Shown here: positions 8,233 through 18,415 of the stretch, one piece after another | Layout: every line of letters starts with the position of its first letter | How positions within the stretch are numbered: position 1 is the first letter of the stretch | Source of the DNA: Bacillota bacterium | GTDB lineage: Bacteria > Bacillota > Clostridia > Lachnospirales > Lachnospiraceae | NCBI GenBank assembly: GCA_023415475.1 | Contig: JAEZKL010000017.1 | Coordinates: forward strand, 94,471 to 158,470 | Length of the DNA stretch: 64,000 nt | Direction: 5' to 3' | Notes under the pieces: model-generated | What the model was told of the DNA's origin: nothing | Databases searched by the model: none | What the model saw: the letters and a program-made list of their open reading frames with translations, nothing else | Translations under genes and position numbers: made by a program

Positions 8233-9951
8233 TTAATAAATATAATCTGCGTATTCCGGCTTTTGCATTTCTTGTGTTACCCATTCCTCATATTCAGTAA
8301 TACCGCCATCTCGAAGCTGCTGACGGAATTGCTCAAGGATTTTTAATGCTTCCTCATCAGAGTCTGCAAAGTATGCACGCTCAGTGGCATCTCGATATGC
8401 ATTCCAGTCAATCAAGGAACTAATCTCATCCTTCTTCGGATAATTCTTTGTTACATCTTTAATTGTATACCCGGACAAGAACTCAATCTTACGGACTGAT
8501 TTTGCCTGTTCATACCATACATCAGGACTATCTGCATCACCTGGCTGTAATTCGCCATAAGCACTTAATCTCTTGTCAAGACAAATCATATCTGTAAAAG
8601 TTGATCTGATCCCCATCTCCTGAAGCTCCTTCGGGTTGGCTTTATATTTATCAAGCCACTCCTGCTTCATTCTGGGTTTCCCATCCACCATGTCGTATTG
8701 CTCACCTTCAACACCGTAATAGGCAAGGAGCTGACCTTCGTCTGAGTTAATATAATTAAGTACTTTAATCGCAGCTTCCGGATTTTTGCATGTGCTAGGA
8801 AGGAACATTACTGGTGTTCCGTTACGATCCGGCATTTCTACCACTGTTGTTTTACCATCTGACCAAGGCAGCGGTCCTATTGCGACATACTGCATTTCTG
8901 GATTCGTTTTATAAAGTGTTGAACTCATAAAATCCCTAATATGGAAATAATGGTTACCAACGATTGCCACACGACCAGTTGCCATCTTTTCTTTACCCTG
9001 TGTATCTGATTGGCGTAAACATTCTGGATCAAATAGCCCTTCGGATATCAACTTTCTCATATACAATACACGGTCATCTACCGCAGGATTATTAGCACGA
9101 TATACGAACTTTCCATCAATATAGTCAAATTCTTCTCTGCGGTCCTGACGGAATGGACGCCAGAACTCTACATAATCCCATCCATCTCCCCAAGCACCAG
9201 CAGGAATGACATCCTTTCCATTGATATCCTTAAAGCCACCTTCTTTTATCTTCTTCATAAGGTCATAGAGAGCATCAGTAGAATTAATACTTGCTGGATC
9301 TATATTTAAAGCATCTAAGATATCCTTTCTGCAATATAGTCCGCCACCCCAGTTCAGCACATCTTCATTGGTAGCTGGTGCCTGCTGCGGAAGAACATAC
9401 TGTTTTCCTTCAAATTCAGGATCATTGATATCATTCTCCTTATATCCAACAGAAATACCGGTTGTAAGAGCCGATTTCAAGTTTTCACCATATTTTTCAA
9501 TTAATGGTTTAAGATCTAAGAGTAAACCTTCCTTTGCAGCTTTTTTAATAGCTACTGTTTCGGCATTTGTCCCCCCCCAATAAGGAGCATTCACAATATC
9601 CGGCATATTTCCGGAAGCAAACATCAGGTTCAGTCGTTCTACTTCACTTGTAGTGATATACTCAATTTCAATAGTCACTCCTGTCGCTTCTTTAATCTTC
9701 TGAGCTACCAGACTATTCATAGAATCTGACATACCACTGCTTGATGCACCGTTCCAGCACATCAGGAACTTAAGTGTAACATCTTCGTTTTTCCCGGTAT
9801 CAGCCGGAGCGCTCGTGACATTCTGTGTTTGTTCGGAATTACCTCCGTCCTGTGATGTTTTACTGTCCTTTGTCTGACAACCCGCTAATGAAGACAGCAG
9901 AAATATCATGACCAGTAATAATCCAGTTAGTTGCTTACATTTCTTTTTCAT
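8233..9951 (-). CDS. Extracellular solute-binding lipoprotein (LplA type) for oligosaccharide uptake
   Basis: A 572-residue family-1 substrate-binding protein. The signal peptide ends in a lipobox LSSLAGC with lipidated Cys25, so the mature protein is anchored to the outer face of the membrane. After a Ser/Thr/Gln-rich linker the bilobal fold begins at DVTLKFLMCWNG. Length and motifs match the LplA group, which partners LplB/LplC permeases and has no dedicated ATPase gene nearby (a shared MsmX-like ATPase usually serves). It is the last gene of the transport operon and sits between the permeases and the YesMN pair. In the context of three mannosidase genes, the likely ligands are alpha-mannooligosaccharides; that is inference. 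Confidence 0.93.
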   Translation of the reverse strand: MKKKCKQLTGLLLVMIFLLSSLAGCQTKDSKTSQDGGNSEQTQNVTSAPADTGKNEDVTLKFLMCWNGASSSGMSDSMNSLVAQKIKEATGVTIEIEYITTSEVERLNLMFASGNMPDIVNAPYWGGTNAETVAIKKAAKEGLLLDLKPLIEKYGENLKSALTTGISVGYKENDINDPEFEGKQYVLPQQAPATNEDVLNWGGGLYCRKDILDALNIDPASINSTDALYDLMKKIKEGGFKDINGKDVIPAGAWGDGWDYVEFWRPFRQDRREEFDYIDGKFVYRANNPAVDDRVLYMRKLISEGLFDPECLRQSDTQGKEKMATGRVAIVGNHYFHIRDFMSSTLYKTNPEMQYVAIGPLPWSDGKTTVVEMPDRNGTPVMFLPSTCKNPEAAIKVLNYINSDEGQLLAYYGVEGEQYDMVDGKPRMKQEWLDKYKANPKELQEMGIRSTFTDMICLDKRLSAYGELQPGDADSPDVWYEQAKSVRKIEFLSGYTIKDVTKNYPKKDEISSLIDWNAYRDATERAYFADSDEEALKILEQFRQQLRDGGITEYEEWVTQEMQKPEYADYIY

Positions 9952-10007
9952 ACCTTTTCCTCCTATTATTTATTATAATTGCCTGTGGGGCGATTATACA
10001 ATACTTA

Positions 10008-10901
10008 TTATCCTTTGACGGAACCTAACATGATTCCCTTCACGAAATACTTCTGTAAAAAAGGATAAACGCATAAAATTGGCAGGGTCATAACCATTAT
10101 GAAGGCCATCTTTAATGATTCAGGCGTTGTACTGGTTATTGCTGTTGCAATACCCGTATTCATTTTAGTTGCATCAAACGTTGCACTTTCGAAGGTTGCT
10201 TCATTTAAAATATTCTGAAGCAGGGTGGCTACCGGAAACAGATCCTTATTCTGGACATAATAAGCTCCCGTAAACCATTCATTCCAATGAGCCACACCAA
10301 AAAAAAGCATAATTGTTGCTATAACCGATTTCGATAAGGGTAGAAACATCTGTACAAAAACCCTGGAATATCCACAACCGTCGATACGTGCCGATTCTCC
10401 AATCGATTCGGGAATTGTTTCAAAGTAGGTCCGCAGTAGCATAATGTTAAAGAAGTTGTACAATTGCGGCAAGACATATACCCAAATGCTTTGAGTAAGA
10501 TTTAATTGACGAAGCAGTATGTAATAAGGTATCATTCCACCGCTGAATATCGTAGTGAAAAAGAAGAAAAAAACGATAAACCTTCTACCTGGCAAATTCT
10601 TAAAAGCCAGTGCAAAAGCTAACATGGAGCACATGATCGTTCCAATCAGAGTACCAACGACAGTTCTGAATATGGTTATTCCATATGCATTCAGGATATT
10701 GCTATCCTGAAACACCTTGATATAATTTTCAAAAGTTATCTCCCTTGGCCAAAAATAAATTCCTCCTTTTAGCGTGTCGTACCCATCATTAAACGACAAA
10801 ACTAAAATATAAATAAATGGATAAAGTGTTATAATTCCAAGAACACATAAGGCGCCGTAATTTATAATCGTACTAATTTGTATTTTACTTTTTCTCATCA
10901 T
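10008..10901 (-). CDS. Carbohydrate ABC transporter permease, LplC type
   Basis: A 297-residue inner-membrane permease with about six transmembrane helices (first at INYGALCVLGIITLYPFIYILVL). The ABC-ATPase contact loop is present as ESARIDGCGYSRVFVQMFLPLSK, the EAA motif of MalG-type subunits. I place the start at 10901, where an ATG pair follows GGAGAAGAG; a longer frame to 10925 would overlap the upstream permease gene. It pairs with the permease at 10919-11839 and the binding protein at 8233-9951 to form the importer; the ATPase is not encoded in the window. Confidence 0.93.
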   Translation of the reverse strand: MMRKSKIQISTIINYGALCVLGIITLYPFIYILVLSFNDGYDTLKGGIYFWPREITFENYIKVFQDSNILNAYGITIFRTVVGTLIGTIMCSMLAFALAFKNLPGRRFIVFFFFFTTIFSGGMIPYYILLRQLNLTQSIWVYVLPQLYNFFNIMLLRTYFETIPESIGESARIDGCGYSRVFVQMFLPLSKSVIATIMLFFGVAHWNEWFTGAYYVQNKDLFPVATLLQNILNEATFESATFDATKMNTGIATAITSTTPESLKMAFIMVMTLPILCVYPFLQKYFVKGIMLGSVKG

Positions 10902-10918
10902 TTCTCTTCTCCAATCAT

Positions 10919-11839
10919 CTACCACAAGGATACATCAGCCAGTTTTTTAGTAATTCTATTGACTATGATAACCAGGATAAGTCCAATGACACTTTGGAAC
11001 AAACCTGCAACAGTAGCATATTCATAACGGCCCTGCTGGATTCCCTGTTGAATAATCTGTGTATCTAGTATCATGGACAAACCACTGTTTCCAGGAGTCT
11101 TCAAAAGAATAATCTGCTCATAACCGGCCTTCAGAAGATTTCCGATATTCAGTAAAAGTAAGATACAAGCTGTGGGCATAATATTCGGTAGCGTAATATG
11201 TAACATTCTTTTCCACTTCCCGGCTCCATCAATGCTTGCTGCCTCGTATAATTGCTGATCTATTCCAGCTAAAGCTGAAAGATATACAATTGAGTTCCAC
11301 CCAACGTTTTTCCATATATCGGTAAATAATACCAACGGATAAAACCAATTTTTCTCTCCCATAAAGTAGATCGCTTCTTTATGAAACACATTTACCAGAA
11401 TATTGTTAATGATGCCATCATGAGGTGATATGAATTTAACCAGAACCGCAATACACACTACCCAAGAAACAAAATAAGGAAGATATGTCACTGTTTGAAT
11501 TGTTTTCTTAAAATACTTGTTAGATACTTCATTAATCATTAAAGCTAATATAATCGGAGCCGGAAATCCTATTACCATTTTTAATACACTGATAATCACT
11601 GTATTCTGTAACAGTGGCAAGAACATCCTGTCATTTATAAATTGTTTGAAATAACGCATTCCCACCCAGGGACTTTCCCATATTGACATATTAAAATGAA
11701 ATTCCTTAAAACCTAATGCAAGACCATACATGGGTATGTAGCAGAAGATAATATACCAGATCACTGCAGGCAGGATAAAAATATATAAAGCTCGATAACG
11801 CCATATTCTCCTAAGTAAATATTTGTCTGACAATTTCAT
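10919..11839 (-). CDS. Carbohydrate ABC transporter permease, LplB type
   Basis: A 306-residue membrane permease with about six helices, the first at ALYIFILPAVIWYIIFCYIPMYGLALGF. The EAA loop appears as YEAASIDGAGKWKRMLHITLPNI, typical of MalF-like/LplB subunits. The start at 11839 follows a strong AAGGAGGCACAT ribosome binding site. It is the first gene of the transport operon (LplB, LplC, binding protein, kinase, regulator, ROK kinase). The 200-base gap to the mannosidase gene upstream contains a hairpin, so this operon has its own promoter in 11855-12000. Confidence 0.93.
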   Translation of the reverse strand: MKLSDKYLLRRIWRYRALYIFILPAVIWYIIFCYIPMYGLALGFKEFHFNMSIWESPWVGMRYFKQFINDRMFLPLLQNTVIISVLKMVIGFPAPIILALMINEVSNKYFKKTIQTVTYLPYFVSWVVCIAVLVKFISPHDGIINNILVNVFHKEAIYFMGEKNWFYPLVLFTDIWKNVGWNSIVYLSALAGIDQQLYEAASIDGAGKWKRMLHITLPNIMPTACILLLLNIGNLLKAGYEQIILLKTPGNSGLSMILDTQIIQQGIQQGRYEYATVAGLFQSVIGLILVIIVNRITKKLADVSLW

Positions 11840-12005
11840 ATGTGCCTCCTTCATAAATCAGGTCGATTACTCCTGTTGTGTATCTCTGTCTATGTGTGAA
11901 TTATACCCACTAATAAATTTTTATATAATGGATAAATCTCAACATATATGTGGATAAAACTTTGTTTTAACTATACAAAAGTTTACATACTTTATACTAA
12001 TTAAG

Positions 12006-12050
12006 AGGCTGCCCCGAAAAGTATCTCGATGATACCTTTTAGGACAGCCT
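12006..12050 (-). terminator. Hairpin downstream of the GH38 gene
   Basis: AGGCTG..CC.AAAAGTATC pairs with GATACCTTTT.GG.CAGCCT across a short TCGAT loop, starting 24 bases past the GH38 stop codon. The stem is long, with a few bulges. It separates the GH38 transcript from the transport operon. Confidence 0.65.
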
Positions 12051-12073
12051 TTCATAAAGAAAGAAAAACTATA

Positions 12074-15034
12074 TTACCCTTTTCTTACATATCTTATATT
12101 AATGAGTTCGAAAGCGTTCAAGATAATCTCATTGTTATCAATATCTCTTATTTTATCCTCCGCAATATCAACAAGTTCGATGGCATTATAATCATCAATC
12201 GTAATGGTTGCTGATTGCTTTGTATTATTGCAATTATAATACCTGATAATAATTCCGTTATCATCCTCAGGAATTTTTACCGTATCCAATATAATATTTT
12301 CATTTGTCGTCGTATAAATACTATATGAATATGCTTCTTCAAAATCATTGCCGGTCATGACAAATGGATTATTAATATAATAAGCCTGTTTATAGGTATC
12401 AACGCCTAATTTTCCCGGATGCATCAACAATGCATAACGTATCGTCTGCTTTCCCTGATCAACATTAGTACCAGGTCCATATTTAGGACTCCTTACCAGG
12501 TCCAAATCCATTATACCATGTTTACAACGATAACCGTATTTGCTGTCATTAATGAAAGAAATACCATATGAATCTTCTGACATATCAATGAATTTATGTC
12601 CCGAGACTTCAAACTGTGCTAGTTCCTTACTATTATTCTCTGTTGTTTTTCTGGCAAGATGGCCATATGCAAGGTTAAAATTGCATTCATCGGTATTAAT
12701 ATTAACCGGAAAAGATACTCTTAGCATGGAACTTTCCTGATGCCAATCTATTTCAAGATCAATGTATACCATATTCTCTCCATCCAGAATAGAAAACTCC
12801 TGTTTAAAAATACTTTCCTCCACTATATATTCACATATGGCATAAGCTTTAGGGCCGTCAACTCCTGTTCTAAAAGAAATACATCTGGCATCCTGTCTTG
12901 TTTGTTGATAGGAAACTGGTGCAATATCCCAGCAATCTCCTTCATCCGTATATTTTGATATTACAGCCATTTGTTTTCCATCCATAACAAATTCCTTGTT
13001 CAACAGTTTATCATATAAAGATGAGATATATCCTTTTTCGAAGGCAACTATAATTTTGTCATTTTCGATATGATTGATACCACAAACTGCTTTGAAATCA
13101 ATAATTTTGTTACTCTTACCTACTGTTATACCACCGAGAGCAGGCACTTTGATACGATACCAATCCTTGTCAATCTTAAGGCTTTTTTCATAATCAAATG
13201 CATTAAAATTTATCACTGACCTCTTGGGAAACAGATAAGCCAGAATAAAATCAATTGCATTGGTCAGTTCAGCGTATATCAACTCATATCTTTCTATACT
13301 TTCCGTATAAACGCGGTTAATTGATGACCCCGGTAATATATCATGAAACTGATATAGTAAAATCTCCTTCCAAATCAATTCCAGCTTTTCCTTATCAATT
13401 GGTAAATCAATATTATGTTTTTGAGCCAAGGGTATAAGCATCTCATAATTTCGTAGAGCAAATTCACACTTTCTATTATATTTTTTGCTTTTCGATTGGG
13501 TTGTGTAGGTACCCTGGTGTTTCTCCAAGTATAATTCACCCTGATAAATCGGATAATCTGTTACACCATTATCAAGCTTTTCAAAAAAACTCATACTCTT
13601 TTCCATTTTAACCAGAGGCATACCCTTTAGATTCTGATATCGTTTTGCTCTTTCAATATGCTCATAACCCGGACCTGCTCCTCCATCTCCGATTCCGAAT
13701 AAAATCATGGCATTATTAGAAATGCCACGCTCCATGTAGTTATTTTCACCTTTCTTCAGAAAATCTCCCCGCATTGGTGAATTGTAAGTGCTTTCGGGGA
13801 GCATATGCGCAAGAACTCTTGAACCATCCAGGCCTTCCCAATAGAAAGAATGGTGCGGGAACTTGTTCACTGTATTCCAGCTCATCTTTTGTGTTAAAAA
13901 ATAAGGCACCTTAGCCAATTGCATAATTTGTGGTATGCATGCTGAATATCCGAAGCTGTCCGGTACCCAAAAAATTTTCATATCTTCACAAAATTCCTGC
14001 TTAAAAAATTTCTTTCCATAATAAAATTGTCGGATCATACTCTCTGCACTAATAAGGTTACTATCCATTTCCACCCAGGTTGCGCCCTGTACATCCCAGT
14101 TAGAGGTTTTGGCCAGTGTTTTTATCTTTTTATACAACTGCGGATAGCTGTCCATAATCCATTGGTACAACTGAGCTTGCGATGCTCCGAATACATATTC
14201 CGGGTATCTTTCTATATTTTTAATTTGAGTGGCAAAGGTTCTAGCTCCTTTTCTAATACTTTCCCTTATAGGCCAAAGCCATGCCAGATCAAGATGTCCA
14301 TGCCCTATCGCTGAATAGGTAAAGACTTCTTCAGTATTTTTCATGTTCATCAGATGTCCTATTTTTCTTCTGATTTCTATTGCAAGATTATGATCTATCC
14401 TATTTATAGAGCCAATCTCTTTCAATTCTTTTACAATTTCATTTTTGAAGTCTTCATCATCACTATAATCAACCACTGTAAGCAATACCTGCAGATCATA
14501 TGCCAATTTTCTGACCTCGCTGTTAATTTTGGCGATAAACAAGTTATGGATACGGGATTCTTCTTTCATCTTACCAAAAAGATCATTCGCACCACAATCA
14601 ATCCAAAAATCTATCTTACCCTCCAAATATAAATCATCATCTGCTAAAACAACTTTTTTCACCGGTGTTCCAAGCTGTTCCTCAAAATCAGACGCGTAGC
14701 AGGTGATAGCCTGCTTTATTGTCCCATTTCCGGCATAAACAAGACCTTCTCCACCACAATCCAGTAAAAATACCAATTCATTATTTTGATAACCTTCTGG
14801 TCTATCCCCTGTAATATGCAGCCACGCACAGTCAAAAACATCTTCCGCCCATCTGTCTCCTATATTAAGGGATATCTTTCTGCCCTGAAACCGATGTTCA
14901 AATGCCAAGGGCTCCCTTGATACATAGGCGACACAACTCAATTTGGATAGCTTGCAGTAAGCTTCCTCAAACAAAAGCTCAACCAGATGATCTATTTCCT
15001 CTCTTTTCACTCCGTCAAAAACAGTTTTAAACAA
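12074..15034 (-). CDS. Alpha-mannosidase, glycoside hydrolase family 38
   Basis: A 986-residue GH38 enzyme that removes terminal alpha-mannose residues using a zinc ion. The N-terminal zinc motif is GHGHLDLAWLW (His247, Asp249); the catalytic nucleophile is Asp359 in FWVPDSFGYS; the later HDILPGSSI motif supplies another zinc ligand. The middle three-helix and C-terminal beta domains are present, so the enzyme is full length. No signal peptide, so it acts in the cytoplasm on imported mannosides. Translation appears to start at TTG (15034) behind GGAGGG. It is divergent from the secreted GH76 gene with a 259-base shared promoter region. Confidence 0.95.
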   Translation of the reverse strand: MFKTVFDGVKREEIDHLVELLFEEAYCKLSKLSCVAYVSREPLAFEHRFQGRKISLNIGDRWAEDVFDCAWLHITGDRPEGYQNNELVFLLDCGGEGLVYAGNGTIKQAITCYASDFEEQLGTPVKKVVLADDDLYLEGKIDFWIDCGANDLFGKMKEESRIHNLFIAKINSEVRKLAYDLQVLLTVVDYSDDEDFKNEIVKELKEIGSINRIDHNLAIEIRRKIGHLMNMKNTEEVFTYSAIGHGHLDLAWLWPIRESIRKGARTFATQIKNIERYPEYVFGASQAQLYQWIMDSYPQLYKKIKTLAKTSNWDVQGATWVEMDSNLISAESMIRQFYYGKKFFKQEFCEDMKIFWVPDSFGYSACIPQIMQLAKVPYFLTQKMSWNTVNKFPHHSFYWEGLDGSRVLAHMLPESTYNSPMRGDFLKKGENNYMERGISNNAMILFGIGDGGAGPGYEHIERAKRYQNLKGMPLVKMEKSMSFFEKLDNGVTDYPIYQGELYLEKHQGTYTTQSKSKKYNRKCEFALRNYEMLIPLAQKHNIDLPIDKEKLELIWKEILLYQFHDILPGSSINRVYTESIERYELIYAELTNAIDFILAYLFPKRSVINFNAFDYEKSLKIDKDWYRIKVPALGGITVGKSNKIIDFKAVCGINHIENDKIIVAFEKGYISSLYDKLLNKEFVMDGKQMAVISKYTDEGDCWDIAPVSYQQTRQDARCISFRTGVDGPKAYAICEYIVEESIFKQEFSILDGENMVYIDLEIDWHQESSMLRVSFPVNINTDECNFNLAYGHLARKTTENNSKELAQFEVSGHKFIDMSEDSYGISFINDSKYGYRCKHGIMDLDLVRSPKYGPGTNVDQGKQTIRYALLMHPGKLGVDTYKQAYYINNPFVMTGNDFEEAYSYSIYTTTNENIILDTVKIPEDDNGIIIRYYNCNNTKQSATITIDDYNAIELVDIAEDKIRDIDNNEIILNAFELINIRYVRKG

Positions 15035-15293
15035 TTCCTTTGCCCTCCTTCCATGATATTTAGTATCATATCAGCATTTTTACGAAACCGAAGTAGACGA
15101 ATGTTAGTTTACCAGTGGATTTTTATCATAATATTTAGGTGTATCTGTCCTAAATCCGGACATTGCCTGCTTAAAACAAAGAAATTTCCAATCATCTTCT
15201 TACTTTTATCCATTTCATACCAAGCAAATAAAGGTTACTTTATTTATGTTACATTTTAGTTGAGGTTTATTTATTAAGTCGAGGAGGTATTTA
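15035..15293. promoter_or_regulatory. Divergent promoter region of GH38 and GH76 genes
   Basis: A 259-base AT-rich gap between two divergent mannosidase genes must hold both promoters and probably the site for the YesN-type regulator. I see the GH76 ribosome binding site (GAGGAGGT at 15281-15288) and the GH38 one (GGAGGG near 15046), but no operator that I can name. Confidence 0.5.
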
Positions 15294-16955
15294 ATGAAAA
15301 TTCTAAAAAGTAAAACTAAAAATGTTCTTGTAATACTCTTAGCCGTATCATTATTTGTTTCTACATTTTTACCAGTAACTGTTAAGGCATATACTTCTAC
15401 CACTGCTGATGTTGCTATGGACGCATTTCAGAAGTATTGCTATAACCCAAACACAAAATTGTATTATGGGAATACGGATCAGAACAGCGTTGCTGCCATT
15501 TGGACCCACGCAATTTTTTGGAATATGGTGATGGATGCATATGAAAGAACCAGTGACAGTAAGTATCTAACCCAAATCAATGATATTTACGAGGGTGGAT
15601 ATGCGCAATATGACGGTTATAATTGGAATAATCAAGAAGAATGGTTTGTTTTTGACGATTTAATGTGGTGGATTATTTCAATGGCCCGCGCCTACGAAAT
15701 TACGGGGAATGTGGAATACCTTAACGTAGCCTCAGATGGCTTTGATAATGTATATTCCAGAGCCTATGATTCTGTTAATGGTGGCGTTTTTTGGGGATTT
15801 GGACCGGATGGCATGGGAAAAGGTCATAAAAACTCATGTATCAACTATCCTACAATCATAGCGGCCCTGGAATTTTATGAAATAACCGGCAATGTGGATT
15901 ATTTGAATAAAGCAACAGACATCTATAGTTGGGCACGAACTCACCTTTTCAATGCATCTACTGGCAGCGTCCCTGATCTAATATCCGACCAAGGAGTTGT
16001 AGATTGGACCAATTATACTTATAACCAGGGAACAATGATTGGAGCAGCTTCAATGCTCTATCTTGCCACTGATAACATAAGTTATCTAAACGATGCAAAT
16101 TTAGCAGCCAATTATACCAAGGAAGTCATGTGTAATAATGACGGTATCTTACCCGCGGAAGGCGATTGGAATGAGCAAGGTACCATGAAAGCGATTTTTG
16201 CACATTATATTTCTATTCTGATCAATGACTGTGGACAGACACAATGGCTACCTTGGATTCAGGATAATATTAACCTGGCTTGGTCAAATAGGGATAATCT
16301 GCGAAATCTGATGTACCGAAATTATACGGTTCCCTGCTCAAGCGGTATGATCCAGACCTATGAAGCCAGCAGTGCGGTCGCCTTTCTACAGGTTATTCCT
16401 CCTGATCAGTCTGAGAATAAGCAGTCTATACCAACTCCTCAGATATCCGTTTATCAGAATGATCAATATGGCGGTGCATCTTACATTTTACGGCCCGGAC
16501 GATATACTAAGGAAGCACTCACAAGGGCTGGTGTTCCGGATAACTGGATGACATCACTTAAAGTTCCTAATGGATGTACTGTTGAAATTTACAGTGAAGA
16601 TAATTTTGCCGGTACCATGTGGGAATTTACAAGTGATTCTCCTAATATAGGACCGGCAGCGAACGATCAAATGACTTCTTGCATAATTTATTATGATGGT
16701 GGTGTCACATTTTATTCCGGAGATATGTTTCAAGGCAATGCGGTAACACTTACCAAAGGAACCTACTCACTGAGCGAATTAATACAGTTGGGTATTCCAA
16801 ATGACTCCGTAAGTTCACTGGCAATTCCTAAGAATTATTCTATTATTATTTTCGAAAATATGCTTTTCGACGGTCAATCATGGCTCTTTAACTATGGTAC
16901 TCATAATGTAGGTGCAGCATGCAATGATAATATGTCCTCAGTAAGGATTTATTGA
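15294..16955 (+). CDS. Secreted endo-alpha-1,6-mannanase (GH76) with beta-gamma crystallin domains
   Basis: A 553-residue exported enzyme. A Sec signal peptide occupies residues 1-32 (cleavage near VKAYT). The GH76 alpha/alpha barrel spans about 35-365 and carries the paired catalytic aspartates Asp121-Asp122 in FVFDDLMWWI. Residues about 384-553 contain four Greek-key repeats (ISVYQNDQYGG, VEIYSEDNFAG, VTFYSGDMFQG, IIIFENMLFDG) forming two beta-gamma crystallin-type domains, likely calcium- or glycan-binding. GH76 enzymes cut the alpha-1,6-mannan backbone of fungal mannan or mycobacterial lipomannan, which supplies oligosaccharides for the island's importer. The enzyme has no sortase motif or S-layer domain, so it is probably released. 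Confidence 0.92.
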   Translation: MKILKSKTKNVLVILLAVSLFVSTFLPVTVKAYTSTTADVAMDAFQKYCYNPNTKLYYGNTDQNSVAAIWTHAIFWNMVMDAYERTSDSKYLTQINDIYEGGYAQYDGYNWNNQEEWFVFDDLMWWIISMARAYEITGNVEYLNVASDGFDNVYSRAYDSVNGGVFWGFGPDGMGKGHKNSCINYPTIIAALEFYEITGNVDYLNKATDIYSWARTHLFNASTGSVPDLISDQGVVDWTNYTYNQGTMIGAASMLYLATDNISYLNDANLAANYTKEVMCNNDGILPAEGDWNEQGTMKAIFAHYISILINDCGQTQWLPWIQDNINLAWSNRDNLRNLMYRNYTVPCSSGMIQTYEASSAVAFLQVIPPDQSENKQSIPTPQISVYQNDQYGGASYILRPGRYTKEALTRAGVPDNWMTSLKVPNGCTVEIYSEDNFAGTMWEFTSDSPNIGPAANDQMTSCIIYYDGGVTFYSGDMFQGNAVTLTKGTYSLSELIQLGIPNDSVSSLAIPKNYSIIIFENMLFDGQSWLFNYGTHNVGAACNDNMSSVRIY

Positions 16956-16984
16956 TCTGAATATAGTGTAAACGATACTGAGAG

Positions 16985-17013
16985 GGGGAATATGAAGCAA
17001 AATCATATTCTCC
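16985..17013 (+). terminator. Hairpin between GH76 and GH125 genes
   Basis: GGGGAATATGA pairs with TCATATTCTCC (10 of 11, one G-T) 30 bases past the GH76 stop. There is no clear U-tract, so it may be an mRNA 3'-stabilising or attenuating hairpin. GH125 and the large GH38-like gene follow as a second unit. Confidence 0.4.
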
Positions 17014-17128
17014 ATCTTATTTATCAACATTTGAGTAATATCCACTCAATTACTAACAATCGTCTACTCTCATTCCTTTCATTATCAGATATATTAAAGT
17101 CAACAAAAATAGATTAAGGAGATGAACT

Positions 17129-18415
17129 ATGAATCTGACATCCGAAACGATAACATCTGTTACAAGAATTGCTGATAAGTTATCTGTTAATGAGAAACAG
17201 AAAAAAATGTTTATTAATTGCTTTTTATCCACACTGAATACAACAACAAAAATTATAGATGACAACACCACCTTTATTTTTACCGGTGATATCCCTGCAA
17301 TGTGGCTACGGGATTCATCAGCCCAGGTACGTCAGTATGTTCCGTTCGCAAGGACGGACAGCAGCTTACAGCGTGTCATTGAAGGCCTAATCAGACGCCA
17401 AATTAATTATATAAACATAGACCCATACGCAAATGCCTTCAATGAAGCTCCTAATAATGACGGCTTTTGTGATGATATCACAAAACAGAACCCTTGGGTT
17501 TGGGAACGAAAATATGAAGTTGATTCTCTCTGTTATCCAATCTCCCTTGCATGGCAATATTGGAAGGCGACAGGAATCAGTAGCATATTCGATGAAAATT
17601 TCCATCATGCAGTAGACCTCATACTTGACCTTTGGAAAACAGAGCAGCGCCACCCAACACAATCCAGGTATTCCTTTATAAGAAACAACGCTCCTAAAAG
17701 CGATACTCTGACCAATGGGGGAATAGGCTCTCCTGTAAAAGAAACCGGTCTAACCTGGTCTGGCTTCCGCCCCAGTGATGATGCATGCAAATATGGTTAT
17801 TTAATACCTTCCAACATGTTTGCGGTTGTTGTTTTACGTTACATCGGCAATATTTGTGAAAGTGTATGGAATGATCAGCGCCTTTATCAGAAAGCAAAAC
17901 ATTTGGAGCAAACAATTGATGCAGCTATACATAAATACGGTATAATCAATCATCCTGACTATGGTCCAATTTATGCCTATGAAGTTGACGGATTCGGTAA
18001 TTGTCTCCTTATGGATGATGCTAATGTACCAAGCCTTTTATCCATCCCCTATTTAGGATATACAACCTGTGATGATCCAATATATCAAAATACAAGGCGT
18101 TTTGTACTGAGCAAAAATAATCCCTGCTTTTATACCGGTATATTTGCAAAAGGGATTGGCAGCCCGCATACTCCAGATGGTTACGTATGGCCTATCGGCC
18201 TTGCTATGCAAGGTTTAACAGCCTCTTCTGCTGATGAAATGGATCAAATGATTGAACTTCTAATGAATACAGATGGCAATACTGGTGCGATGCATGAGAG
18301 TTTCCACCCTGATAATCCTGATATTTTTACCCGATCCTGGTTCGCATGGGCAGACAGTTTATTCGCTGAGTTAATTATAAAACGTTATTACAAAGTAGAA
18401 AGGGAACTACTATGA
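17129..18415 (+). CDS. Exo-alpha-1,6-mannosidase, glycoside hydrolase family 125
   Basis: A 428-residue GH125 enzyme. The family hallmark TGDIPAMWLRDSSAQ lies at residues 52-66, followed by YEVDSLCYPISLAW, GLTWSGFRPSDDACKYGYLIPSNMF and the C-terminal MHESFHPDNP and TRSWFAWADSLF segments, all well preserved. The family hydrolyses alpha-1,6-linked mannose by an inverting mechanism. It has no signal peptide, so it acts in the cytoplasm on imported products of GH76. The stop codon overlaps the start of the next gene by 4 bases (ATGA), indicating translational coupling with the GH38-like protein. Confidence 0.95.
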   Translation: MNLTSETITSVTRIADKLSVNEKQKKMFINCFLSTLNTTTKIIDDNTTFIFTGDIPAMWLRDSSAQVRQYVPFARTDSSLQRVIEGLIRRQINYINIDPYANAFNEAPNNDGFCDDITKQNPWVWERKYEVDSLCYPISLAWQYWKATGISSIFDENFHHAVDLILDLWKTEQRHPTQSRYSFIRNNAPKSDTLTNGGIGSPVKETGLTWSGFRPSDDACKYGYLIPSNMFAVVVLRYIGNICESVWNDQRLYQKAKHLEQTIDAAIHKYGIINHPDYGPIYAYEVDGFGNCLLMDDANVPSLLSIPYLGYTTCDDPIYQNTRRFVLSKNNPCFYTGIFAKGIGSPHTPDGYVWPIGLAMQGLTASSADEMDQMIELLMNTDGNTGAMHESFHPDNPDIFTRSWFAWADSLFAELIIKRYYKVERELL

